The translations under genes and the position numbers were made by a program. The notes under the pieces are model-generated. The model was given only the letters and a program-made list of their open reading frames with translations. It made no database searches and was not told where the DNA came from. Positions 31,561-41,479 of a stretch of 64,000 bases of DNA are shown here, one piece after another (the first letter of the stretch is position 1; the number at the start of each line of letters is the position of its first letter). The DNA comes from Rhodeus uyekii (taxonomy: Eukaryota; Chordata; Actinopteri; Cypriniformes; Acheilognathidae): the NCBI GenBank assembly GCA_037043235.1, contig JAWRVZ010000314.1:124001-188000 (forward strand). Reading direction: 5' to 3'.

Positions 31561-31778
31561 TGTCGGTTGTTGAATTCGTGTGTGGATGTTACTTGTTCTT
31601 GCCTTGGTTCTTGCCTTGGAGTTTTTATTCTAGCTCAAGTTTTTGCACAAGTGTGCTTATTTGTTTTGTTATTTAAAGTGTTTTGTTTTGTTTATATTAA
31701 ATTAACTTTTGTTTAAATCCTGCCTTGCCTCGTCACCTTGCCTGTCTCCGCATCGCACACCCACCCTGCTCCGTAACA
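31561..31778 (+). repeat. LTR fragment inserted in the LINE
   Basis: Plus-orientation sequence with repeated CTTGCCTTGG, ATTAAATTAA and a tail ...CCTGTCTCCGCATCGCAC...CCGTAACA, similar in layout to the 56-kb LTR end. It separates the endonuclease from RT coding on the opposite strand. The 5' border is approximate. Confidence 0.6.
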
Positions 31779-32786
31779 GTTATCAATAACATTCTGAACT
31801 TTTGAGTTAAAAGAATCAAGAAGAAAATCAACAGAGTCTGCAGATATGCTTGGTGTTAAAGATATAGCCTTCATAAACAGAGCACTAGTATTCTCATTTA
31901 AGCATCGCTTTTTGACCGAGATAGATCTAGCTTCAACAGTCGGAGAGATCAATATATCAAAGAAAATACAGAAATGATCTGATAGAGCTACATCCTTAAT
32001 GACAATGGATGAGATGTTTAGACCCTTACTGATAATTAAATCTAGTGTATGTCCTCGGTTGTGTGTGGGTCTATGTACATGCTGAGTCAGATCAAAAGTA
32101 TTCAAAACTGTTAGAATTTCTTTTGCCATTTTGGATTCTGTATTTTCTATGTGGATGTTAAAGTCCCCAGCAATAGCAAAACAGTCAAACTCTGAGGAAG
32201 TTGCTGATAACAGTTCTGTAAAGTCCTCCACAAAGGCTGGAGAGTATTTTGGAGGCCTGTAAATGACTAAAAGTAGAATGCGAGGAGCACCTTTTAACAC
32301 AATACCCAAATATTCAAAAGACAAGTAATCACCAAATGACACTTGCTTGCATTGATAGACATCTTTAAATAGAGCAGCTTCACCTCCACCTCTCCTAACA
32401 GCTCTGCAGACACTCATAAAAGTAAAGTTAGGAGGGGCTGTTTCATTCAGGATTGTTGAACTGCAACTGTCTTCAAGCCATGTTTCATTTAGAAGCATAA
32501 AATCTAGATTGTTTGTGGTTATTAAATCATTGACTAGAAGTGATTTATTTTTAAGTGAACGGATGTTTAAAAGTGCTAACTTAACAGTCTTACTTTCTGT
32601 CTCTACAGTAATCTTAGTTTGGCGTGTAATATGCAACAGATTAAGTGGGTTTGCCAAACGGTTTGAGAAGGCCTTTGGCTTTCTATCACGTAATAAAACT
32701 GAAATAGAGAAAGCAGGCACACTGGGTTCCCGCTTGTTCTGTAAACATTTGACAAAGTCACTGTTATCATAGCGGGGACCCAACAC
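31779..32786 (-). CDS. LINE APE-type endonuclease region
   Basis: Nicks target DNA for target-primed reverse transcription. Motifs in order: LLNIRSLKNK (about 72-81, catalytic Asn), LLNETWLE (98-105, metal-binding Glu), VIYRPPK (174-180), AIAGDFNIH (204-212, Asp/Asn) and ALSDHF (267-272, catalytic Asp-His). The C-terminus then runs into the foreign LTR scrap. Same L2/CR1 element as the RT. Confidence 0.88.
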
Positions 32787-32789
32787 ACA

Positions 32790-33131
32790 TCACTGAGAGC
32801 TTTTATCAGTTGTTTTTGGTTCACCTAGAACAGATGGAGGATGGTGAGGGCCCTGGCGTTGTGGTAGCGGCCGAAGAGCTCTCGCAGGAGGAATGGGAGG
32901 TTGAGCTGGGCCCACAGGCTTTGGTGGTTGTGGAGCTCGCCGCTTTTTTGTTGATGTCTGGGGGCTCGCAGCAAAAGAGTGGGCGAGTTTGGTTCCAGCA
33001 TACACCAGTTCCTCCATTTTCTCAGAGAAACACAGCAGAGGGATGCTGGGGAGAGGGATAACGTATCCGGTGAGAGAGGCTGTTGCTCTGGTGTTACTGG
33101 TGGCTGTAATATGTTGTCCTGTCCTGAACAC
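32790..33131 (-). CDS. LINE 5' ORF (ORF1-like) fragment
   Basis: 113 codons, Pro/Lys-rich (KKRRAPQPPKPVGPAQPP). No zinc knuckle or RRM visible. It lies directly upstream of the endonuclease on the same strand and is probably the ORF1 end or 5' leader of the LINE. Confidence 0.4.
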   Translation of the reverse strand: MFRTGQHITATSNTRATASLTGYVIPLPSIPLLCFSEKMEELVYAGTKLAHSFAASPQTSTKKRRAPQPPKPVGPAQPPIPPARALRPLPQRQGPHHPPSVLGEPKTTDKSSQ

Positions 33132-33276
33132 TGATTATCTTCTCTTCTTATTCCTCCTCACAGCTGGTTTATTTTATAGTAAATGTAAACAACCTCAAAT
33201 AGCATTATTTGCTTTAAACCACTTCAAATAGCATTGTTACATTAACAAATATCAAATTGATCAGACTAGCTCTTAT

Positions 33277-33660
33277 TGTCATGATGAAACCACGGACACA
33301 GATGTAAGTACAACAAAGGTGATGTTTATTGAGTCAGGGCACGAAACACAGTGAGGAATGACTGAATGAATTCTTGAGTGGTGCTTATCTGAGGGCGACT
33401 GGTGTAGATAGTGCTTGGAGATCGTGGAGTGTTTGAGTCTTTCTCGGATGGAGTATCAACTCGGAAGGGAGTCTTTGGCTCAGTTTAGCGTGGAGAGAGT
33501 CTGAATATAATGTGAGACCACACACTGAGTGCTGGGTGAGGACTGGTGATATAGAGCATGCAGATTGGGAACAGGTGCAGGTTCTCAGTACTCCGGTGAC
33601 TGGGAACGAGTGGGTGGAGTGTGAGAGTCTGGTGCGATGAGTGTGGCAGAGTCTGTGACA
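33277..33660 (-). mobile_element. Solo LTR, minus orientation
   Basis: TGTCATGA...CTGTGACA, 384 bp. On the minus strand it has a TATA-like CTCTATATCA and CAATAAACATCACC near the end, so transcription would run leftward. Flanks CTTAT and CTTGT differ at one base (5-bp target duplication). The paralogous sequence near 37290 lacks it. Confidence 0.8.
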
Positions 33661-33827
33661 CTTGTGTATTATTTAAAAAATATTACTAATAAAAGGAGGA
33701 GAAGATTCAGACTTAAAAATTACGGTAAATAATGCAGCATTAATAGAAACATGCACATTAGTAATGCTGAATGGTTTTTGTTAATTTAATATTCATACAA
33801 ATTATATTTTGTTTTATGTGTTTACAG

Positions 33828-33898
33828 GTGAAACAAAAGGAGAAGAGTCTTATCAGAGCTCAGATGATTTGGATTCAAAAGAAAGGTTTTCAGTATAA
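33828..33898 (+). CDS. Candidate terminal NLR exon, copy 1
   Basis: After TTTACAG the frame GETKGEESYQSSDDLDSKER then FSV ends at TAA 33896-33898. A similar exon with the same acceptor and frame is at 37452. The readable frame needs a preceding exon ending in phase 1, but LRR exon 8 ends in phase 2. Either an intermediate exon is missing, or this is 3' UTR. Confidence 0.45.
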
Positions 33899-33900
33899 AT

Positions 33901-34028
33901 CAGTGGCGTAGCATTTACATGTCCGGCCCCCTCAGATTTTCAATTGGTTGACATGGCGACTGTGAAAACGAAAGTGAAAGCACATATCGCCCGCAGCACA
34001 AGACGATCGCAACGCACCCCCCGTCAAC
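33901..34028. mobile_element. Short hAT-like fragment
   Basis: It starts CAGTGGCGTAGC, a hAT-like end, and stops before AATTCTAC. The paralogue at about 37520 is continuous (GTATAAATTCTACAT), so this is a clean insertion of about 128 bp. The right end is not a good inverted partner. Confidence 0.6.
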
Positions 34029-34743
34029 AATTCTACATTTTGATGATGTCGGGATTAAACTCATTTATAATGAAATAATTCAAATGATGCTCATTTTAAT
34101 CGTTTAGTACTTGGTGAAAATAGTTTTAGCATTTATTGCACTTTTATTCTAACATAAGTCTCGCACATACACAGAAAATAGCTTTCTTCAGTAATGGACA
34201 ATAAGGTGATTTTCTGGTTAGGAGAATATATGAAATGTAAATAATTAAAACAGTAAGTCATTCCTGAATAATGCTCTTGCTGAAAGGAGAACAGTGATTG
34301 TTGATTATTTTAATGTAAAAATAATTATTTCTAAGGTAATATGACAAAAACCTGTTCTTGCTGCTGTCAGTGGTATTAACATTAATGAAACAACAAAAGA
34401 AAAAGAGAAAATCGCTCAATGTTCTTGACTGTATTAATCACTTTAGTAGTTTTATTAAGAGTCAATGTATATTTTATTGCAATTTGAGTCATATTTTTTT
34501 TTACATATGATTAATGTCTAAATGTTGTACCTGAATAATACTGCTATACACTTTCATGAAAAAATGTCTTTTGATATTACAGTGTTTTAGTCACAATATC
34601 AATCACAGTGTCAAAATGTAGGACTCTAAATTAAATAAACATGATGAATATTTTTTTTTGTCTATTGTGCCATGACTGATTATTGTACTAACATCATACA
34701 TAATGTAGTATATGTGGTGTATTAATGATACACAGTATATATA
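34029..34743 (+). repeat. NLR 3' region, duplicated copy 1
   Basis: It aligns with 37520-38000 (shared GATTAAACTCATT, TCGTTTAGTACTTGGTG and ACACAGAAAATAGCTTTCTT). No coding frame; probably 3' UTR or flank. Confidence 0.7.
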
Positions 34744-35070
34744 TATTTTTAAGTTCAAGTTCAAGTTCTGTTAATTTATATACCACATTTAAAAACCAAA
34801 GTGGTTTACACTACAAGTTAAATAGTTAAGAAAACTGACAAAAAGAAACAAACAAGACAATATAAAATTTTAAAAGCCAATGAAAAGAGATGTTTTGAGT
34901 CTGGATTTGAATGTGGAGAGAGAAGAAGCATCCCTCATGTTGTTGGGAAGGCTGTTCCATAAGGTCGGACCAGCCACAGAAAACGCTCTATCGCTCTTCA
35001 GCCGAGTTCTAGGGATTTCCAGCAAGTTTTGAACTCCAGACCTTAGGCTACGTGATGGATTATAATGCCG
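34744..35070 (-). repeat. LINE 3' fragment, minus strand
   Basis: The minus-strand translation contains FSVAGPTLWNSLPNNMRD and TFKSRLKTHLF, the C-terminus of L2/CR1-type RT, preceded by a tail with an AAACCACTTTGG-like block. Confidence 0.75.
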
Positions 35071-35789
35071 GAGAACATTACAACATTTAAATCACAATTG
35101 TATTACAAGATTCTGTAAATCACAGCCACGAAATCGGTTATTATAATTGAATCCTTGTCCTTGTCCTTTTTGGTCCCTGTGAGGAAAACAGAAAAAATGA
35201 ATCTGTTCCTTGAATGCAATGTAAGTCACTTTGGATTAAAGCCTCTGCCAAATGCATAAAATTAATTATTTTGGAATTGTAAAAATGCATAAAGTTTTCT
35301 TTGATGGCAGGGTTTAGGGATAGAGATAGTGTAGGGAGATAAAATATACTGTTTGTACAGTAGTATTGTAGTCAAGACCACCTGAACCAAGACCAAGACT
35401 CTATTGGGTTGAGACCAAGACAAAATAAAAAACCAGGTCAGGATGAGACTGAGTCAAGCTGAAGACCAGAAAATCACTCCTCAAAATCCTCGAAAAGATA
35501 TCTCAAATACGCATTATGCTGTATTAATAATGACAGAATTTTCCAGGTGAACTATCGCTTTAACTTAGGAGCGACTTTAAGTGATTTAGTGAGAAAATGT
35601 TATACTACAACTGCAATATGGAGCACAATGCAACAAAATAACAAAGCATAAATCAAAGAGATTTTTGGAGGTGGCCTTCTTGATTTGGATCTTATGCACC
35701 TAATCAGAACACAGAATCAAAACTTTCCACATGAGCTTGCGTTTCCGGTCTGATCGAAGTAAAACTATCAAAGTAAGATAAAATATATC
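35071..35789. other. Intergenic with an L2-type tail at 35216-35262
   Basis: 35216-35262 is TGTAAGTCACTTTGGATTAA followed by a CTGCCAAATGCAT block, a plus-strand L2-like 3' tail without body. The remainder, including an AGACCAAGAC-rich stretch near 35375-35470, is unassigned. Confidence 0.55.
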
Positions 35790-36184
35790 TGTCATGGTTC
35801 TGTCTCTGTTTTTAGTGTTATTAGTGTAGTGGACAGAACCGTGGCACTGCTCTCTCTCCTGTGTGTTTGTCTGGTTAGTGTCTGCCTCGCCTCCTTGTTT
35901 CGTAATCATTCCCAGCTGTCTCTCATCACTACCTTCCCTCATGTGCCCTATTTAATCCCAGTGTGTTTGCTGTCCTGTGTGGTGTCGTTGTCATTTCATG
36001 TCTGTTCCTGTGTTGGCTGTTTCCCCGTTCCATCCAGTTTGTTTTATGTTTAGTATTTATGATCATGTTTATGTTATGTTTTCCCCATCGTGGGTTTTTG
36101 TTTGTATTTTTTGTTCTTTTGTTATTCTAAATAAATCCTATATTTTTCCCCTGCACTTGAGTCCTCCCTGAACGTTTCGTGACA
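35790..36184 (+). mobile_element. Solo LTR with perfect TSD
   Basis: TGTCATGG...TCGTGACA, 395 bp, flanked by ATATC at 35785-35789 and 36185-36189. AATAAATCC lies near 36130. Family not identified. It sits at the border of NLR-derived intron sequence. Confidence 0.88.
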
Positions 36185-36660
36185 ATATCAAATAAATTAC
36201 ACTCACTGACAGAAGGCTGCTTTCAATTTTAAATGTTCCCATGCTGTACTTGTGGCTTTGTGCGACTCCCTGTAAGTGGTTAAATGTACTTGCATCTCAA
36301 AATACTATTACGGTGAGAAATGAGTGTAGACACAATCCGTAATGTCTTAAGGGATTAGACAGACAGACAGACAGCAGAGATCTGTGGATCAGTGTGAATG
36401 AAGCTTATTACTGTATATCTCCAGTTGTTTATGATGTCATCAGTAATAATCAAACAACAGAGAGGGAACAATCACTCACAGCTCTTGAATGAAAAACATT
36501 TAGATATTCTAAAATACTGAAAGCACTATTTGTTTATTACTTATAAGTTTATTTGTTCCTGTTTATTATTTACTATGGTGCTTGTTTTGAAGCTACATGT
36601 TGTATATTAAGAATTATTTTCTTGCAACTGTTTTAATTATTACAATGGAGTTCACTTATC
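36185..36660 (+). repeat. Third copy of NLR intron 3 sequence
   Basis: Matches gene A 3690-4020 and gene B 46440-46740 (GACAGACAGCAGAGATCTGT, GTGAATGAAGCTTATTA, ATGATGTCATC). No linker or helical exon is attached. Together with the exon at 37452 it suggests remains of another NLR copy. Confidence 0.75.
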
Positions 36661-36739
36661 TCGAGTTCCTGTTAATTCTTTAATGTCGCCAAAATCTAAT
36701 ATCTCGAGCACAAAAGAGGGACAAAATTTCCAGTTCACA

Positions 36740-36788
36740 TGGTTAGTTCGTTAGTTCAATGATGACGGTTAAATGATTGTGATTGGCT

Positions 36789-36819
<31 letters not shown>

Positions 36820-36935
36820 GTAAACAAAACTAGTAATTTTCCACACAAGAGCAGACAGTCTGAAGCAGATCTTCGTTGATCACATGGTTGATGGGTTAGT
36901 GACCTTCCACATGGCTTGTAATGAACAACAAGTCA
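36740..36935 (+). repeat. Fragment of the 43419-type LTR
   Basis: Shares TTAAATGATTGTGATTGGCT, a GAAA microsatellite (36786-36818), CACAAGAGCAGACAGTCTGA and a GATCACATGGTTGA block with 43630-43810 and 55015-55135. Confidence 0.75.
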
Positions 36936-37451
36936 TTCCGTCTCCTATTATTAAAAAAATATAAGATGTATCTGCACTCACAAACCCGCAATATAGATTT
37001 ACATGTAATATATTTATAAATCCACAATGTACTGAGCGCGCGATAGGTGAACCGCGATACTGATAGTCGACTAGGAAAACACTAGTCAGTTACTATTTTG
37101 TTGTTGTTTTTATTTTTCAAAGGCTACTTTTAAATTTCCATCATGTTATGTTGTTATAGCAAATATTACTAACACTGTGAAATCTACAACTGTTATGAAC
37201 TCAAGTTGTTTATACACACAGTTTATAGTAAATTTAAACCACTTCAAATAACATTGTTATATTAACACATGACAAACTGATCAAACTAGATGAAACTATT
37301 ATTTAAAAATTACTATTAATGCATTCAGGAGGAAGAGATCCAGACTTACAAATAAAACAAATGCACCTTTAATAGAAACATACACATGAGTAATCATGAA
37401 TGGCTGTTGTTTGTATAATATTCATACAAATTATGTTTTATGTGTTTACAG
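36936..37451 (+). other. NLR 3' intron-like sequence, copy 2
   Basis: 37200-37451 aligns with 33170-33276 plus 33661-33827 of copy 1 (AAACCACTTCAAATA, CATTGTTA). It contains neither the LINE nor the solo LTR. The earlier part shows nothing recognisable. Confidence 0.65.
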
Positions 37452-37501
37452 GTGAAATGAAGGGAGAAGATTCTGATCAGAGCTCAGATGATTTGGATTA
37501 A
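37452..37501 (+). CDS. Candidate terminal NLR exon, copy 2
   Basis: GEMKGEDSDQSSDDLD then TAA (37499-37501) after TTTACAG, followed at once by AAAATAAAGG, a possible polyadenylation signal. Shorter than copy 1 by seven residues because of an earlier stop. Frame conservation between copies suggests past coding use. No LRR exon precedes it closely. Confidence 0.45.
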
Positions 37502-38757
37502 AAATAAAGGTTTTCAGTATAAATTCTACATTATGATGATGTTGGGATTAAACTCATTCATAATGAAGTAATTAAAATGTTACTCATTTTTATCGTTTAG
37601 TACTTGGTGCAAATAGTTTTATTATTTATTGCACTGTTACTCAAAAAAGAAGTCTCACACATACACAGAAAATAGCTTTCTTCAGTAATGGAAAAAAAGG
37701 TCTTTCTCTGGTTAGGGGAATATATGAAATGTAAATAATAAAAACAGTAAGTCATTCCTGACAAATGCTCTTGCTGAAAGGATAACAGTGAGACGGAAGA
37801 GAGTCAGAATCGCTTATTTTAGTGTAAAAATCATTCTTTCTTAGGGAATGCGATATAAACCAGTTCTTGCTGCTGTTAGTGGCATTAATATTAATCAAAC
37901 AACAAAAGAAAAAGAGAAAATCACTTAATGTCCTTAATTAATCACTTTATTTTCAATAAGGATCCATGTATATTTTATTCATACTGTACAGTTTAAAAAC
38001 CATTACGCCGATAGAGAATCCCTGTATTCCACAAACATCAGTTTGCCTGTTCATGGTGTGAGTTTGAATTATTGTATTGTATTGAACTATATTGTATGTA
38101 AATGTTTATTGTCATTCATGTAGACAATATAATATTCCTGCAAAGAGCAACTTTGGACCAGTGATGCTGCACAGAAGAAAAACAAGCAGGAAAGATTCTG
38201 TCACTTTGAGACATGTTGGAGAAATTCATCCATTGTTAAAACTTTATCTGTAGAATTAGTGTGACCATAAACTCATATGAACTCTGAGCATTATAACTTT
38301 GTAAATGTTAGACACAGAGTTGGGCCTGTTTATTAGCCTTGAAGATGACAGAAACCATCAGGTGAGCCTTTGGGAACATAACCAGAGATTGAAAAAAGGG
38401 TATTAAATTAGGACAAACAGTCAAAAGCCTTTTGTTTAAAAAACAGGTGATTATTTTCCACAAATAAAAATTAAGAGATGTATGAGAAATATTTAGTAGT
38501 GGCACTGGCAGAACACCAAGGTCGAGCCAAGAGAAAAAAGATACTTTTGTAGATTTTGTGTAGATTTACCACGACAGACACTGATCGTTTTTTTCACTCA
38601 GAAAGGCAGTGATGAAACTTCCTGAAAGTACTGTAGTTCAAAATACAGTATGTTTAAACTGGAAGGACTTTAATTATGAAATGGGCTGGGCACATCTGGG
38701 CTTTGCGCATGCAATTGTTTTTTATGCCGCTGGTTGATGTTAGTTTAACTACTGCTC
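37502..38757. other. Intergenic between NLR copies
   Basis: Up to about 38000 it aligns with copy 1's 3' region. Beyond that I find no gene; a 65-residue minus-strand ORF (38308-38505) has no domain. Confidence 0.55.
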
Positions 38758-38767
38758 TTTCACTTTC
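38758..38767 (-). promoter_or_regulatory. ISRE/IRF-like motif upstream of gene B
   Basis: TTTCACTTTC is the reverse of GAAAGTGAAA, matching the IRF core GAAANNGAAA exactly. It is 2.3 kb upstream of gene B's first coding exon and about 0.4 kb upstream of a possible non-coding exon ending at 39179. Chance occurrence is possible for a 10-mer. Confidence 0.4.
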
Positions 38768-39094
38768 ATCAGTTGCTTTACTCCTTTTGTGAATGTGAGT
38801 AAAGGAATAAAACTAACAGTTTGGTGAGGGTTATAGATCAGAAATATTTCATCATCTCTCATATGAACATCTCTCTTTATTGTTTATTGTCCCACGACAG
38901 GATTTTTTGATGAAGATTTTACCAATACAAATACATTCTGATTTAGACATTTCAAAACACAAAAGTGACGCATTTTTTATTTAGGCTTAAATGAGGATAT
39001 TAGAGCAACCAGTCAACGAACAGTGAATAAATCCACAGGCATAACAGATCATAAATGCAGCAGTGAAACAGTCCGGCTTTTACTATATCAGGGG

Positions 39095-39179
39095 TGGGCA
39101 GTATCACGTGACGAGCAGGAAAGGAGAGAAACAGAAAGCATTCTCACACCTGACCCTCTAGACCGTCTTTCTACTGCTG
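39095..39179 (+). other. Possible non-coding first exon of gene B
   Basis: Sequence ending ...CTACTGCTG is followed by a strong donor GTAAGC at 39180. It would splice toward an acceptor in front of the ATG exon, for example TTTTCAG at 40952-40958 or GCTGCAG at 41031-41037. Start unknown; no transcript evidence. Confidence 0.3.
39128..39137 (+). promoter_or_regulatory. Second ISRE/IRF-like motif
   Basis: GAAACAGAAA fits GAAANNGAAA. It lies inside the possible first exon, 370 bp downstream of the motif at 38758. Confidence 0.35.
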
Positions 39180-39341
39180 GTAAGCTTTAAAACCTCCTTT
39201 TATTATAGTTATTGATCGTTAAGATAATGCACAGTTTATGATTTTAAAACAAATAAGTACATAAATGTATTAGCTCTTCATGTTTAGGTTGTTTTGTGTC
39301 GATGCGAAATCGAAAGCATTTTAACCAAGAAATAAAACCTT

Positions 39342-39460
39342 ATTCACGAGTTCACACTTACGAATGATTCAGGAGCAATAAATGGTAAGCATATTTGGCG
39401 TGCTGTCCGAGGAGAGGGCTCCGAGCTCGGTATTTAGCCCGAACCTGGAGCACTCCCCCC
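39342..39460. repeat. Inverted-repeat partner of 25366-25483
   Basis: Reverse complement of the gene A intron block over about 118 bases. Here it stands alone, without the adjoining LTR-like 25490-25652 segment. Confidence 0.85.
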
Positions 39461-41038
39461 GTATCCTGACTTTGATAGGAACAATTAAGTGTGATGAGTT
39501 GGGGTGGTGGAGGGATGCCGAAAAAAGTCAAAGAGCTGTAGGTGAGTCAAACCAGTCTATATATACGTGCTTCCTCTCCTGCTGATAGGATGTGTAATTG
39601 CTGATGACGTGTTGATTGTGTGAATCATTTGAACGTGCTCCTCCCGAACTTTGTTGATAAAACATCATTAAGTAGACTGGTCAGTGAACACGGTTAATAA
39701 TAGTTTAATGTCTTTTCTTTTGTGTTAAAACAAAATGTTACTCATGTCAGATATGATTAAATATAATATTTCAGTTCACTAAGAGCAGCAGCTTACATTT
39801 ACTTACATATTCAATTATTATGAAAGTATTTGAAACTAATGCAATAATTTCTGAGCATGTCTTAATGGATTATGCAAAATAACTACTTGTTTGAATAAAT
39901 ATGAGTGTTAAATCCCAAATGCAATAGAGGAGCTTCGGTTTCTTCCTCAGTCCTGAAATATTGTGTCCATTTTTATGTACTTATATTTGGAGCTATATGT
40001 TATGAAGAGTTATCTGAAACTGGCCATAAATCAATATTGTTGAAGTGTTTTTTCAGAGCTCATGTTATTTTGTACAGCTTGTTTGTGGCCAATCCAACAA
40101 TTATCATATTAAACTCATGTAAGAACCACCCAAACGGTCCAATGACGGTTTCCTTCTGTTGAAGGATCACTGTGTGTTCGGTCTTGTCAGTGTGCCAAAG
40201 TAGTTTAATTCCATATTTATTATGACCTTACATTTAGGTTTAGAATGCCAATTGGTTATTGGTCATTTATATGATAAATTATAATGATTATGATTAGAAT
40301 AATACTTGATTATTCTATTGAACTCGTTAATCTTATTATTCTCATTCATTCTGGTCTAAATGTTCATTCAGGGTTTTGTGCTCTTGCGTCTTTTACGCAG
40401 ATCTCACGATCACAAATCCACCAGTCTTGATCACTGAACAGAAGTAATTGACTTATAATGTTTAGAGAGCCGCTTTCATACTTGCACTGTCTAAGAATAT
40501 TTAGATAATCCATAAATCTGTACACTTAATTAAAGTAACACTATGTCTAGTCAGAGGTCACGACCACAACTACAGATATAAGATGACCAATATTACTTTC
40601 TCTGATAGCAGCTTTGGTTTAGTCATGTCGTTGTTTCACACAGACACTTAACTAGAGTAATATTACCATAAACAGAGTTAAGGCTCATTCTATTTAGGTT
40701 GGTCAAGCAACATTTAGCCTTTACAGTCTAAGTTCACTTGAATACCAAACATGCATAATCACTTACGGCACACTCTTAACATTACATTGACTTTGAGTGT
40801 GTTTTAGGTGAGGGTGAGGTGTGAACTGCTCGACGTACTGCATCTCCGGTGGGGATGTAATTTTACAATAGAGAGTTCAAAGGTTTATCTCTAAGCCAGG
40901 TGGCTCTTCAACTTCCAGTTTTCCAGTCTTACACTCATAATACATTGTCAGTTTTCAGGTCATGATGAGCATCTGATTGTGTTCAGCGACACAAAGATTC
41001 AAGTGCTGATCTGTTTTCAATGGCAGTTTAGCTGCAGA
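39461..41038 (+). other. Gene B 5' region
   Basis: About 1.6 kb of AT-rich DNA without a recognised exon or repeat. A short upstream frame (ATGATGAGCATCTGA, 40962) precedes the proposed start if the 5' exon begins at 40959. Confidence 0.5.
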
Positions 41039-41082
41039 ATGTCAGAGGAGGGAGGAAAGATGAGTCTCTCAGAGGAACAAAG
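41039..41082 (+). CDS. Gene B first coding exon
   Basis: 44 bp from ATG to donor GTAAGA, 14 codons plus two bases: MSEEGGKMSLSEEQ. Such short MSLSEE-type leaders are usual in fish NLRC3-like genes. The second Met (41060) is an alternative start. The phase fits both N-terminal repeat exons. Confidence 0.75.
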
Positions 41083-41392
41083 GTAAGACTGTGTTTATTT
41101 TCACACAATCATTTTAAACAATAGTGGAGTTTCAGTTTTTCCCCTATGAAGAGAAAAACCTTAAGTATTGCTTTATGTTATACATTTTAACTTACATTTT
41201 TAACTTCCTTTAAATGAAATTTTAATGCCAAATACGTCTTCACAAATACAGCTAATGTAAAGCTCTTCTGTCATGATTGTAGATGTTTTGGGACTATGTG
41301 TTTTTTTTATCAATTAGCTATACAATATACCTTCATGTATAATTAAATATATAAAAATGATATAAATCATTAATACGTTCAGCAGCCATGTA

Positions 41393-41479
<87 letters not shown>

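Larger units (their letters stand above)
29497..33168 (-). mobile_element. L2/CR1-type LINE, nearly full length
   Basis: Read on the minus strand: a 5' Pro-rich ORF (33131-32790), an APE-type endonuclease (32786-31779), a 218-bp LTR scrap (31561-31778), a reverse transcriptase (31498-29669) and a 3' tail ending in GGCAA repeats (29497-29515), with the common AAAGCACTTTGAATTACCAT block before it. Apart from the inserted scrap, the RT frame is intact over 609 codons. Inserted in NLR-derived sequence between gene A and the terminal exon copy. Confidence 0.88.

Noticed and set aside
33828..38000. B30.2/SPRY exon for the NLR genes
   Set aside because: No long exon with SPRY motifs exists in any frame in the 3' regions.
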